Below, piece after piece: positions 9,020 to 19,481 of a DNA stretch of 64,000 bases; position 1 is the first letter of the stretch; the number at the start of each line of letters is the position of its first letter. The notes beneath the pieces are model-generated. The model was not told the DNA's origin, did not search any database, and saw only the letters and a program-made list of their open reading frames with translations. The stretch comes from CAIVAT01 sp049317265 (GTDB lineage: Bacteria; Bacteroidota; Bacteroidia; Bacteroidales; FEN-979). The stretch is taken from positions 124,001 to 188,000 of the forward strand of contig JBMOIP010000002.1 in assembly GCA_049317265.1 (NCBI GenBank), read 5' to 3'. A program made the translations under genes and the position numbers.

Positions 9020-12000
9020 GTGCTTTATATCGTCACAGTGATTATTTCACTGCTGATCACACTGTTCATGGTATTTCGGAGCGATATCGTACAAACAATG
9101 CTGGTACGATTAGCTGCAGACTATTTATCGAAGGAGTTGAAGACAGAAATCCGCATCAGGAGTTTTAATTTGTCCTTCAAAAATGGTCTGTTGATCGAGG
9201 ATATTTCGGTTGTTGACCAAACACATATTTCTATTTTTTCCGCACGCCAGCTTGGGCTGAAACCAGGCAAAATCTCTTTTACACACAGGAAACTCAATGT
9301 CAGCAGGGTATTCATCGACAAGGGGGTTGTACAATTGCTGACACACCGCGGCGATAGTGCATTAAGTCTTCAGTTTATCGTTGATTATTTTGCCTCCAGG
9401 GATAAAGGAAAGAAAACGGATACGACTGCTGCCTTGCCATGGCACATTTCAATTTCAGCGGTTAGCCTGAAAGATACCCGGTTCCATTTTCAGGATGAGA
9501 ATGAAAAACCTGAACCTGCGGGAATGGACTATTCAAATATTGACGTTTCCGGGATCAACCTTGACGTCAGGGATGTGGCATTTGAGGGGGATAGCATAAC
9601 AGGGAACATCAACCACCTGGCTGCCAGGGAAAGAAGTGGTATTGTACTTCACAACCTGAGCGGAGAGATTTGTGTTGGCCCTAAGTTTCTGAAAGCCCAT
9701 CATTTAAAAATTCTAACCGACCATTCCGATGTCTCCCTTACGTTTGATTTTTTATATGACCGGTGGGGCGCATACAACGATTTCCTCAATAAAGTTGCCA
9801 TTCACGCCAAAATTGAACCCTCTGCACTTGATTTGCAGGATATTGGTTATTTTGCACCGGTACTGGCTGTGATGAAAGATAAGATCCGCCTTTCCGGTGT
9901 CATCAAGGGGACCGTCAGTAACTTCAAAGCCCGCAACCTTGATTTTACTTTCGGTAAAAATACCCACTTCTTTGGCGATATCAGTGCGTTAGGATTACCT
10001 GATGTCGAAGAGACATTCATCAACATGCACGTTAAATCGATGACGACTACCAAAGCGGATATTGAGTCGCTGCTGATTCCGGGTGACCTGCGTCATGTCG
10101 AGTTACCTGCCATGCTTGGAAACCTGGGAGTGGTGAAGCTGACAGGCAATTTCACGGGTTTTTACAATGACTTTGTCGCAACCGCCCGTTTGAATACAGC
10201 CATTGGGGTGTTGGGTACCGACCTCTCCCTTACCAAACAAAAAGACAGTAAAACAATCGGTTACAAGGGACAACTTACGGTTGGATCCTTCAATATAGGT
10301 ATACTCACCGGAAATGTGAAGGAACTGGGCCCGGTCACACTCCGCGCTGATTTAAATGGCAAGGGTTTCAGCCTCGATGATGCTAACCTTTCCATGAAGG
10401 TCCGGATCGATTCGATCGTTTTGAATCATTATAACTACAGGAACCTTGATGTCTCCGGCGACTTGTCTGATAAGCAATTCAATGGCCTGCTCAGGGTAGA
10501 TGATCCTAACCTTAACCTCGATTTCAACGGACTGATTGATATGAGGGACACATTGCCGGATTTCAATTTTGCACTAAACATCCATCATGCACAGTTGTTT
10601 ACCCTTAACCTGTTGAAACGTGATTCGGTTGAAAACCTGTCAACAAGTTTAATCGCTAATTTCAAGGGGACGAACCTCGACAACATCGACGGTTCAATAA
10701 AACTGGACAGTACGGTCTATTCCGAGGGCAACAAGCTTCTTACCATGAAGCACTTTGCCCTGCTCACCAGCCAGGATACCGCCTCCGGGAAAAGTTATCA
10801 CCTCCAGTCCGATTTTGTTGATGCCGATGTTACCGGCGACTTCTCATTCAAGGCCCTTATTCCGTCACTCTCGGGTTTTATCCAGAACTACCTGGCCTCG
10901 TTCAATATGAATGATTCGCTGATTGCACTGAGTCAGAACCAGTCCAACCAAACAATGAACTACGAGTTGAGGTTTAAAGAGTCATTCCCGGTGACCAACG
11001 TCTTCCTTCCTGTTCTGAAAATTGCCCCAAATTCCCTCCTGCATGGATCTTACAATGAAGAAAAAGGAACCATCGTCATGAAGGGAAGTTCTCCCGCACT
11101 GTTTATCAATAACATCGAGTTGACCAACTGGTACCTGGATGCAGAAACTAAACTTGATGACCTGTCAATAAGGACAGGGTCCGACAAAGTCTATCTTAAA
11201 AGAGCCAGTAAAGCTGATTCTCTTGAGGTGAAGGTCGATTCATTCCAACTCGTATCCAACATCCGGCACGACAGTATCCAATACCAGGTGAAGTGGAATG
11301 CCTATTCAAAGCCAAGTGAATTTAATGGTTTTGCCAGTTTCAGAAAAAGTCCGCTCATTGAACTGAAAATGAGGAATTTCAATGTGTTTTTAAATGAAAA
11401 GTATTGGAGTATCGATCCGGAAAATTTTGTGGTGATCGATACTTCCGCGATCAACATATCAAATCTTGGTTTCTTCTCAGGCGAGCAATTCCTGAAAATA
11501 AATGGGAAATTGTCAGCCGGACCTGCAGACACATTGAATGTCAATTTTAATAAAGTGGATATTTCTAAGCTGGATCAGCTTCTTGGTACCACCCAGATTG
11601 ATGTTGATGGGATCCTGAGTGGCAGGTTCAAAGTCACGAAGCCATACAGTAACATCGTGGTGTTGTCCGATTTGCGTGTCAACAAGTTCAAATTCAACAA
11701 GGAGTTACTGGGTGATGCAACCTTCCAGGTAAAATATGACGCAGCGGGTTCTCAGTTTGACGTCATGTCACAAATCATCTATACAGGTAACGTCGGGACC
11801 AATATCCCTTTTTTACTGAAAGGGAGCTATTTCATGGATAAAAAGAACCCTCATTTCGACTTTGACCTGTCATTGAAAAACCTAAATCTTAAAATGGTTG
11901 GACCTTTTGTCGCTGACTTTATGACAGGTGTGAATGGTCTGGCTTCCGGCCAGGTTAAAATCCAGGGATCCCTGGAACATCCTGACATCAGGGGACAGCT

Positions 12001-13444
12001 CAAACTGATGCGTACAGAGTTTAAAATCAACTACCTGAATGTTCCATATTCTTTTGCTGATGTAATTACAATTGATAGTAATGCTTTTATCTTCAACAAC
12101 ATAACCCTCTTCGATTCTCTTGGACACAAATCAGTGTTAAATGGTAAGATCACCCATAACCATTTCAGCGACCTGAAACTTGATCTGAATGTGGAAATGA
12201 ATGATTTTGCCGCGTTTAGCAACACTCGTAGTCAAAACAGCCTCTTCTACGGGAAAGCACGGGCTTCCGGGAGCGCCAGTATCACCGGCCCGCCTGAGAA
12301 TATCCGGATAGAGGTAAAGGCTACCAGCGGAGGAAAAACCCATGTTGTAATTCCGATAGATCTAACACGGTCGGTCGGTCAGGCCGACTACATCATTTTT
12401 GTGGATCATGGTGCGGATTCTCTGGAGAAGTTCCAGTCAAAAACACAGGTTAACCCGACAGGCTTATCACTTGACCTGGGATTGCGTGTACTTCAGGATG
12501 CGGAAGTGGAGGTGTTCTTTCCCGACCAGCTGGGCAACCTCAAAGCGTCGGGAACAGGAAACCTGCTGATGGGAATGACTCCAACAACACCATTTACGCT
12601 GTCGGGTACCTATACCCTGTCAAAAGGATTTTTCCTTTTTCAATTCAAGAACCTGCTTCGGCTTCCAATGTCAATCAAAGAGGGCAGTACCATTAGCTGG
12701 ACCGGGGATGCAGCCGACGCAAATATCTCGATCAGCGCGGTTTATAAAACAAAAGCACCACTGAAAGGCATTACCACCAATCCGGAGGAAGAGGGGATCC
12801 GCATCCCGGTGGAATGTATCATCCGGCTGGGTGGAAAATTGCTTAATCCCGAAATATCGTTTGCCATTAATCTTCCGAATGTCGAGGAGAGCATTAAGAA
12901 TGAAGTATTTTCGACCATCGATACCAATAATGCAGCCACAATGACAGAACAGACGATCTACCTCATGGTCATGAATCAGTTTAAACCTGTTGTCGCATCT
13001 GCAAATTCGAATGTGGATGTGAGTGCCACTTCATGGTCATTGGTTACAAACCAGATCAACAGCATGTTGTCCCAGATCAGCTCAAATGTAAATGTGAATA
13101 TGAACTATAAACCGGGTACAAGCACAACCCAGCAGGAGTTCGATGTGGGTATCTCTACACAGCTCTTCGATGACCGTTTGCTGATCGATGGAACCTTTGG
13201 CATGAACTCCTATTCAAACTCTTCCATCCAGCAGTCAAGTACATTTGTGGGCGATATCAACATCGAATATGTGCTTACCGATAACCGCCGTTGGAGGGCA
13301 AGGGCGTTCAACCGAACCAATACCCTGAATATCCTCAATAACAATGCCCCCTATACCCAGGGGGTTGGTATAAAATACCAGCGTGATTTTACTAATTTCA
13401 ACGAATTATTCTGGTTTACGAAGAAAAAAGAGGCTCAAAAGTAA
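9020..13444 (+). CDS. tamB: TamB/DUF490-family translocation and assembly protein
   Basis: 1474 residues. An N-terminal membrane anchor (about 2-22) is followed by a very long run of amphipathic beta strands and by the conserved TamB C-terminal region (about 1130-1440) ending near the periplasmic face of the outer membrane. TamB proteins bridge inner and outer membranes and work with TamA/BamA-type barrels in outer-membrane assembly or lipid transport. The start is GTG at 9020: the next ATG (9068) would cut into the anchor. No BamA-like partner is in the window. The family is confident; the exact role in Bacteroidota is less settled. Confidence 0.9.
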   Translation: MLYIVTVIISLLITLFMVFRSDIVQTMLVRLAADYLSKELKTEIRIRSFNLSFKNGLLIEDISVVDQTHISIFSARQLGLKPGKISFTHRKLNVSRVFIDKGVVQLLTHRGDSALSLQFIVDYFASRDKGKKTDTTAALPWHISISAVSLKDTRFHFQDENEKPEPAGMDYSNIDVSGINLDVRDVAFEGDSITGNINHLAARERSGIVLHNLSGEICVGPKFLKAHHLKILTDHSDVSLTFDFLYDRWGAYNDFLNKVAIHAKIEPSALDLQDIGYFAPVLAVMKDKIRLSGVIKGTVSNFKARNLDFTFGKNTHFFGDISALGLPDVEETFINMHVKSMTTTKADIESLLIPGDLRHVELPAMLGNLGVVKLTGNFTGFYNDFVATARLNTAIGVLGTDLSLTKQKDSKTIGYKGQLTVGSFNIGILTGNVKELGPVTLRADLNGKGFSLDDANLSMKVRIDSIVLNHYNYRNLDVSGDLSDKQFNGLLRVDDPNLNLDFNGLIDMRDTLPDFNFALNIHHAQLFTLNLLKRDSVENLSTSLIANFKGTNLDNIDGSIKLDSTVYSEGNKLLTMKHFALLTSQDTASGKSYHLQSDFVDADVTGDFSFKALIPSLSGFIQNYLASFNMNDSLIALSQNQSNQTMNYELRFKESFPVTNVFLPVLKIAPNSLLHGSYNEEKGTIVMKGSSPALFINNIELTNWYLDAETKLDDLSIRTGSDKVYLKRASKADSLEVKVDSFQLVSNIRHDSIQYQVKWNAYSKPSEFNGFASFRKSPLIELKMRNFNVFLNEKYWSIDPENFVVIDTSAINISNLGFFSGEQFLKINGKLSAGPADTLNVNFNKVDISKLDQLLGTTQIDVDGILSGRFKVTKPYSNIVVLSDLRVNKFKFNKELLGDATFQVKYDAAGSQFDVMSQIIYTGNVGTNIPFLLKGSYFMDKKNPHFDFDLSLKNLNLKMVGPFVADFMTGVNGLASGQVKIQGSLEHPDIRGQLKLMRTEFKINYLNVPYSFADVITIDSNAFIFNNITLFDSLGHKSVLNGKITHNHFSDLKLDLNVEMNDFAAFSNTRSQNSLFYGKARASGSASITGPPENIRIEVKATSGGKTHVVIPIDLTRSVGQADYIIFVDHGADSLEKFQSKTQVNPTGLSLDLGLRVLQDAEVEVFFPDQLGNLKASGTGNLLMGMTPTTPFTLSGTYTLSKGFFLFQFKNLLRLPMSIKEGSTISWTGDAADANISISAVYKTKAPLKGITTNPEEEGIRIPVECIIRLGGKLLNPEISFAINLPNVEESIKNEVFSTIDTNNAATMTEQTIYLMVMNQFKPVVASANSNVDVSATSWSLVTNQINSMLSQISSNVNVNMNYKPGTSTTQQEFDVGISTQLFDDRLLIDGTFGMNSYSNSSIQQSSTFVGDINIEYVLTDNRRWRARAFNRTNTLNILNNNAPYTQGVGIKYQRDFTNFNELFWFTKKKEAQK

Positions 13445-13459
13445 ATTATAATCCAAACC

Positions 13460-14746
13460 ATGAAAAAAGGTATAATATTACTGTTTTTACTCGGATTGAT
13501 CACCTCGTCCTTGTATTCACAGGTGGTTGTTAATCAATCGGATATGCCTGTAGCAGGGGATACCCTGCGGGTAAGTGTGACCAATATTGTCCCAGATGGC
13601 TATGCAAGCACCGCAATGGATACAACCTGGAATTTTTCTGCGCTGGAGGCCTTGAGCCAGCGGGTTGACACCTTTGCAAGCACATCCGTTACACCTTCGA
13701 TCTACCAGCTGATCTTTGTGCTCCAGGGAGGAGCCAATCTGGCATCACCCAGGAGCAGCATCCCGATTCCGGGAATTCCTGTTTCTCAGGGTTATACATT
13801 TTTCAAGAACAGCTCTGTTTCTTATAGTGATCTTGGCTCTGCTTACACTGTCCAGGGGTTGCCATTGCCAGCCAAATATGATGTGCCGGATAAACTCTAC
13901 CAATTCCCATTGGCTCCCGGGGCAGCATGGGCGTCAACCTCCGTGTTTGGCATTACCATCCCGGGTATGGCATCCTACAATACCATGAGGATCAGGTCAT
14001 CGGTTGTTGATGGATGGGGCCTGCTGACTACCCCTTATGGATCATTTCAAACAATCAGGGTCAGGTCGGATCTCACTGTTCACGATAGCGTCTATATTGA
14101 TTCGCTGGGGACAGGCTTTCCCATCATCCGGGATATTATTGAGTACAAATGGCTGGCTAAGGGAAAAGGAATCCCGGTCCTTCAGATTAATGAGGAACAA
14201 GGACTTACAACTGCCACCTACAGGGATATACCCCGGATGTCGGCCCTTCCCTTGTCTGTCAGCCTGGGTCCAGATACGGCAGTGTTCAGGGGAACCACAC
14301 TGACAATAAATGCCACAGTATCAGGAGGAACACCACCGTACCAGTTCCTCTGGATTCCCATGAATATGGGAAATTCTATAACGGTTACAGTTCAGGACAG
14401 CATGACTTACGGTGTAATGGTATTTGACGCATTACAGAATTTTGCGACAGATTCCAAAGTTGTATATATCAGGTATCCCGACGGAATGATTGAACCAGCC
14501 TCCGGGCAACTTGAATGTTCACCCAACCCTTCAAATGGCATTGCACGGGTAACCATTCCCGGACTGACCAGCGAGGCTACTGTCAGGGTATTTAACGCCC
14601 GGGGCAAATCAGTTACTACCCTGGTGGCCCGTCCTGTTGAAGGGCAGATACAAATTAACCTTAACGATCAGCTCCCTGGTCTCTACTTTCTCCACATAAC
14701 CGGAAAGAATAAGAATTTTACCAGTAAACTACAGATTATCAGGTAG
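13460..14746 (+). CDS. Secreted protein with T9SS type A sorting domain
   Basis: 428 residues. A signal peptide (about 1-20, ending LYSQ) is followed by a beta-rich body of no family I know; near residues 270-335 a section looks like a PKD/SprB-type beta-sandwich (GGTPPYQFLWIP). The last 75 or so residues are a T9SS type A sorting domain (ECSPNPSNG, then PGLYFLHI and a basic end). It should be exported by Sec and then across the outer membrane by type IX secretion. It starts 15 bases after tamB. Confidence 0.85.
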   Translation: MKKGIILLFLLGLITSSLYSQVVVNQSDMPVAGDTLRVSVTNIVPDGYASTAMDTTWNFSALEALSQRVDTFASTSVTPSIYQLIFVLQGGANLASPRSSIPIPGIPVSQGYTFFKNSSVSYSDLGSAYTVQGLPLPAKYDVPDKLYQFPLAPGAAWASTSVFGITIPGMASYNTMRIRSSVVDGWGLLTTPYGSFQTIRVRSDLTVHDSVYIDSLGTGFPIIRDIIEYKWLAKGKGIPVLQINEEQGLTTATYRDIPRMSALPLSVSLGPDTAVFRGTTLTINATVSGGTPPYQFLWIPMNMGNSITVTVQDSMTYGVMVFDALQNFATDSKVVYIRYPDGMIEPASGQLECSPNPSNGIARVTIPGLTSEATVRVFNARGKSVTTLVARPVEGQIQINLNDQLPGLYFLHITGKNKNFTSKLQIIR

Positions 14747-14780
14747 TATTTGTCTTTTAATCCTTTGATTCTATACCATT

Positions 14781-17700
14781 ATGTCCTTCACTGTTTACCG
14801 TTCATCTGCCGGATCCGGAAAAACATTTACCCTTGTGAAGGAGTATGTCAAAATCCTTCTTGTTGAACCTTCTGATTTTCAGCATATTCTGGCGATTACT
14901 TTTACCAACAAGGCCGCCAATGAGATGAAGGAGCGGGTTCTGGTTGCCCTGCGTGAGCTTTCAAAAGGTGATCTTTCGAATGACACGATGATCAAAGGTA
15001 CCATGTTGCCGCTGTTAGTATCGGAGACCGGGCTTGCCTCGGGCGAAGTATCAGCAAATGCATCCAGGGCGCTGGAGATGATCCTTCATAATTATGCTGA
15101 TTTTGCCATAGGCACAATCGATAGTTTCTCGCATAAGCTTATCCGGACCTTCGCCCATGATTTTGGGTTGCCGGTAAACTTCAATGTTGAACTTGATGCC
15201 AACGAATTACTCTCCACTGCGGTCGACCTGTTGCTCGACAGGGTAGGAGATGATGAGTCGCTGACCTCTCTCCTCGTGCAGTTTCTCGAAACCCGGATGG
15301 AGGAGGACAAGGGTTGGAATATCGACCTGATCCTCGTTGAATTTGCCAGAATTTTGCTTGACGAGGAGGGGCAACTGAGAATCCGGGCGCTGAAAAACCT
15401 GACCCTGGCAAATTTCAGGGAGATATCACGGGAACTTTCCACTGCAATCAGGCAGTTTGAAAAGCAGATCAGGGAAATCGCCAAGCAAGGTTCTGATATT
15501 CTGCTGGCCGGAGATTTTTCTTCTGCCGATTTTTACCAGGGTGAACGGGGGATATGGAAGTACTTCATAAATCTTGCAGCAGGCAGGATGGACAAACTGG
15601 AACCGAATGCCTATGTGAAAGCTACAGTAGAGGAGGATAAATGGTTCTCAGGAAAAGCATCGGCATCATCAAAGGAATCGATTGCAGCAGTAAAACCATC
15701 ACTTCTCGATATTTATGAGAAAATCCAAAGGGTGACGGAAGTTCATTTGCCTGATTACAATTTACGGAAACTACTGGCAAAAACAATTTATCCGCTTGCA
15801 GTGCTGAATGAAATAGAGAAACTCCTCACCGATTTTAAACGTCAGAATAACCTGGTTCATATTTCCGAATTCAATGCAAGAATTGCCGGTATCGTTATGA
15901 ATGAGCCGGTCCCCTTCATTTATGAAAGGCTTGGTGAAAAGTACCAGCATATCCTGGTGGATGAGTTCCAGGATACCTCTGCCCTGCAATGGATGAATTT
16001 CATCCCGCTTATTGAGAATTCGCTGGCTGGGGGATACTTTAACCTTGTTGTGGGCGATGGAAAGCAGGCGATCTACAGGTGGCGTGGAGGAGAAGTGGAA
16101 CAATTCAATGCTTTACCCGAAATCAGGGGGAGCAGCCTGAACCAAATATTAAACCAGAGGGAGCAGGTTTTAAAACGCTATTTTAATGAGGTAACGCTGA
16201 AACAGAATTTCCGCTCAAAAGCAGAAATCGTTCATTTCAATAACCGCTTTTTTAGAAAGATTGCCGGCCTTGTACTGTCAGAGGGCATGTCGAAGATATT
16301 CGAAGGTCTTGAACAACAGGTGAATCCAAAACAGGATGGCGGGTATATCAGCATTGAATATCCTGGCAATGATGAAGGTGATTTGGATTATGAAACCACC
16401 ACACTGAACAGGATTCTTGCCATCATACACGAAGCCCGCGATGATAATTTTGACCTGCATGACATGGCAGTTTTGTGCCGGAGCAATAAAAATGCGACGC
16501 TTATTGCACGGTTTCTGCTTGAACACGGGGTCGACGTAGTTTCAGCCGAATCACTGCTGGTCTCCAACTCCCCCAAAGTCCGGTTCATAATCGCCTGCCT
16601 GAGATACCTGTTCGAACAGGCGAATGATATTGTGACAGCCGAGATCAGGCAGTTTGTTCTCCAAACCGGTACATTGGTGGTGGAGAGCGTTGAACAATCA
16701 CCGGATAAATTTACCATGCTGCCCGTTTACGACCTTTGTGAAGCCCTGATCCGCAATTATCACCTGGGCTCTCCACCCGATCCATACCTGCAGTTTTTCC
16801 TGGATGCAGTCCTGAAATTTACCGTGAAAGTCTCTACTGAAGCTGCTGAATTTCTTGATTGGTGGGAGCAAAATAAAGATAAAATCTCTATCATCGTACC
16901 TGAAGCATTAGATGCAGTGAGGGTAATGACTATTCACAAAGCCAAAGGATTGGAATTTCCATTAGTTATTCTTCCTTTCGCCCGTGAAGGACGCAAAAAT
17001 ACCAGGTCCTACCTGTGGGTCGACCTTGAAAAGGGGGTTGCGCCGGGACTTGAAACTGCCATCCTGCGAAGCGATAAAGAGATGGAATCAACCATTTACA
17101 GGGACTTGTTTACCGATGAACGGCAAAAGTCGATGCTCGACCTCCTCAATGTCCTGTATGTATCCATGACACGCCCGGAGGAGCGACTCTATATCCTGAC
17201 CACACTCCCTCCCCAAAAACAGGAGGAGGTAAGCTCCTTGCCTGGTTTCTTTCAATTTTTCCTGCAACAGGAAAATTTATGGGATGAAAACCGGCTTCAA
17301 TACGAATTTGGCAATAAATCGGGACATTTGGCCAAAGTTGAAAAGCACGAATCGAGAACGATTGCGCTGCCTGAGGTGTTGAGTACCGACTGGCGTCAGA
17401 AAATTGAGATCAGGATGCGCGCACCCGGGATGTGGGACGTGGAAAATCCTGCAGGTGAATCAAACTGGGGCAACAGAATCCATACACTGTTGTCATGGAT
17501 CATCACCCCAAAGGATATTGATGCTGCAATTGAAAAGGCTTTGGCAACAGGATTGATGGAGAACGACGAGCGGAATCTTATTAAACAAATACTTTATTCA
17601 ATAACTTCAAATGAGTTATTGATCAGATACTTTAGTAATGAAGTAACTGTTAAAACAGAGGCTGAAATTCTCTTACCGCAGGGTTCTTTCTATCGGCCCG

Positions 17701-17876
17701 ACCGGGTCGTATTCGACCATGACCGCCTCACCATTATCGATTATAAAAGCGGCAAACCAAACCCCAAACATGGTGATCAGTTGATCAGGTATGCCGGGTA
17801 TACAGAGGAGATGGGGTATGTAAATGTCCACCGGGTACTGGTTTACCTCGACCCCCTTAAAGTCGTGGAGGTATAA
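14781..17876 (+). CDS. addA: AddA-like helicase-nuclease (UvrD/PcrA superfamily 1)
   Basis: 1031 residues. Motif I is SAGSGKT (residues 9-15), with FTNKAANEMKER (Ia), a DEFQDTSALQW Walker B, GDGKQAIYRWRGGE (III), HKAKGLEFPLV (V) and YVSMTRPEERLYIL (VI). A RecB-type nuclease domain closes the protein with motif IIDYKSGK. It is shorter than Bacillus AddA (about 1230) but complete in motifs. With AddB it would process double-strand DNA ends for RecA loading. Its partner addB is 3.5 kb downstream, separated by three unrelated genes. It follows the T9SS protein by 34 bp and precedes the AmgK-RapZ gene by 29 bp. Confidence 0.92.
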   Translation: MSFTVYRSSAGSGKTFTLVKEYVKILLVEPSDFQHILAITFTNKAANEMKERVLVALRELSKGDLSNDTMIKGTMLPLLVSETGLASGEVSANASRALEMILHNYADFAIGTIDSFSHKLIRTFAHDFGLPVNFNVELDANELLSTAVDLLLDRVGDDESLTSLLVQFLETRMEEDKGWNIDLILVEFARILLDEEGQLRIRALKNLTLANFREISRELSTAIRQFEKQIREIAKQGSDILLAGDFSSADFYQGERGIWKYFINLAAGRMDKLEPNAYVKATVEEDKWFSGKASASSKESIAAVKPSLLDIYEKIQRVTEVHLPDYNLRKLLAKTIYPLAVLNEIEKLLTDFKRQNNLVHISEFNARIAGIVMNEPVPFIYERLGEKYQHILVDEFQDTSALQWMNFIPLIENSLAGGYFNLVVGDGKQAIYRWRGGEVEQFNALPEIRGSSLNQILNQREQVLKRYFNEVTLKQNFRSKAEIVHFNNRFFRKIAGLVLSEGMSKIFEGLEQQVNPKQDGGYISIEYPGNDEGDLDYETTTLNRILAIIHEARDDNFDLHDMAVLCRSNKNATLIARFLLEHGVDVVSAESLLVSNSPKVRFIIACLRYLFEQANDIVTAEIRQFVLQTGTLVVESVEQSPDKFTMLPVYDLCEALIRNYHLGSPPDPYLQFFLDAVLKFTVKVSTEAAEFLDWWEQNKDKISIIVPEALDAVRVMTIHKAKGLEFPLVILPFAREGRKNTRSYLWVDLEKGVAPGLETAILRSDKEMESTIYRDLFTDERQKSMLDLLNVLYVSMTRPEERLYILTTLPPQKQEEVSSLPGFFQFFLQQENLWDENRLQYEFGNKSGHLAKVEKHESRTIALPEVLSTDWRQKIEIRMRAPGMWDVENPAGESNWGNRIHTLLSWIITPKDIDAAIEKALATGLMENDERNLIKQILYSITSNELLIRYFSNEVTVKTEAEILLPQGSFYRPDRVVFDHDRLTIIDYKSGKPNPKHGDQLIRYAGYTEEMGYVNVHRVLVYLDPLKVVEV

Positions 17877-17905
17877 CGCAACCGCTGAATTGCAAAAATT
17901 GGACA

Positions 17906-19432
17906 ATGACTGAAATTGAAAATGATTTAAAAAACCTGTTTACGAGATGGAGTGGGCGTGAAGCCGTTTCCATCACCAGGCTTCCTGGTTCCGGGTCCTA
18001 TCGGATCTATTACCGTTTGCAAAGTGAACAGGAAACCGTATTAGGCGCATACAATGAGGATATCCGTGAAAACGAGGCATTTATATCTTTTACCAACCAT
18101 TTTCGCAAGACAGGACTTCCCGTTCCGCAAATACTTGCGAGTGACCCGGAGAAGCGGATCTACCTTATCACCGACCTTGGAGATACAACCCTGTTTCAAT
18201 TTTTAACACAGATCCGTACGGTAGTCACTCCAGTTCATCCATTTACTCCGGGAGAAGCAGAGCAAAGGTTCCCTTCAGAAATCATGGACGTGTATAAAAA
18301 AGCCATTGCCTGGCTTCCGGTTTTTCAGGTTAAAGCAGGCAGGGAACTGGATTACACTGTCTGTTATCCGCGCGCCTCCTTCGACCGGCAGTCAATGATG
18401 TGGGATCTTAACTATTTTAAGTACTATTTTCTTAAACTGGCAAAAATTCCTTTTGATGAGCAGGCGCTGGAGGATGATTTTGCTGGGCTTTGTGATCTTC
18501 TTCTTGGTTCTGACAGCGATTTTTTTCTCTTTCGTGATTTTCAGTCACGCAACATAATGATAGTCAATGGCGAACCATGGTTCATTGATTACCAGGGTGG
18601 GCGTCGTGGGGCTTTACAGTATGATGTTGCCTCCCTGCTTACCGATGGTAAAGCAGGTATCCCAATGGCCGACAGGGACGAACTTCTCTCTTATTACCTT
18701 GGTAAGCTTGAAGAGATATTCCCTGTGAATCGCGATAAGTTTCTTCAAACCTATTATGGTTTTACCTTGATCAGGATACTTCAGGCACTGGGTGCTTATG
18801 GGTTCCGGGGCTATTATGAAAACAAGGCCCATTTTCTGAAAAGCATCCCTTTTGCCCTCCGGAACCTGGACTATCTGAGGGCGAATAACCTGATCGGTTT
18901 TGGTCTCGATACCCTGATGTCCATCATCGGCACGATGATTGAAATGCCGTCACTTTATATTCAAGAATCACTTAATGTAAACAACGATATAGATAACAAT
19001 ATAAAACAGATAGAAGAAAGAAATAATAATAAATTACACCCTGGTAAATTAACAGTAACGATCACAAGTTTCTCGTTTAAAAAGCGGGCTCCTGTCGATA
19101 CCAGTGGCAATGGAGGAGGGTTTATTTTTGATTGCCGGGCGTTGCCAAATCCCGGGAGATTTGATGAATTCAAAGCCCTGAATGGTAAAAACCAGCCTGT
19201 GATTGCCTACCTGGAAAAGGAGCCTGATGTCGCCATGTTTCTTGAAAATGTCTTCTCATTGGTCGATCAGAGTGTTACCACCTACCTTACCCGTGGATTT
19301 GAAAACCTGATGGTTTCCTTTGGATGTACCGGAGGTCAGCACCGTTCGGTGTATTGCGCTGAACGGTTAGCAGGATATCTCACATCCAATAAAAATGTCA
19401 TTGTTAAAATTGTTCATCTTGAACAGGACTGA
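17906..19432 (+). CDS. AmgK-like amino-sugar kinase fused to RapZ C-terminal domain
   Basis: 508 residues in two parts. Residues 1 to about 330 are an aminoglycoside-phosphotransferase-fold kinase resembling AmgK, the anomeric MurNAc/GlcNAc kinase: catalytic D211 and N216 in FRDFQSRN (AmgK has HRDYHSRN) and metal-binding D228 in FIDYQGGRRG. An Asn-rich linker (about 352-380) leads to residues 381-508, which match the C-terminal domain of RapZ (FDCRALPNP, then SFGCTGGQHRSVY), the part that binds glucosamine-6-phosphate in E. coli. The P-loop half of RapZ is missing. A MurU-like gene follows 49 bp later, which fits cell-wall sugar salvage. Substrate is inferred. Confidence 0.88.
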   Translation: MTEIENDLKNLFTRWSGREAVSITRLPGSGSYRIYYRLQSEQETVLGAYNEDIRENEAFISFTNHFRKTGLPVPQILASDPEKRIYLITDLGDTTLFQFLTQIRTVVTPVHPFTPGEAEQRFPSEIMDVYKKAIAWLPVFQVKAGRELDYTVCYPRASFDRQSMMWDLNYFKYYFLKLAKIPFDEQALEDDFAGLCDLLLGSDSDFFLFRDFQSRNIMIVNGEPWFIDYQGGRRGALQYDVASLLTDGKAGIPMADRDELLSYYLGKLEEIFPVNRDKFLQTYYGFTLIRILQALGAYGFRGYYENKAHFLKSIPFALRNLDYLRANNLIGFGLDTLMSIIGTMIEMPSLYIQESLNVNNDIDNNIKQIEERNNNKLHPGKLTVTITSFSFKKRAPVDTSGNGGGFIFDCRALPNPGRFDEFKALNGKNQPVIAYLEKEPDVAMFLENVFSLVDQSVTTYLTRGFENLMVSFGCTGGQHRSVYCAERLAGYLTSNKNVIVKIVHLEQD

Positions 19433-19481
19433 ACACCAGCAAATCAATTTGTTGGGTCGCATATTAATCAAAAGCAGTTAG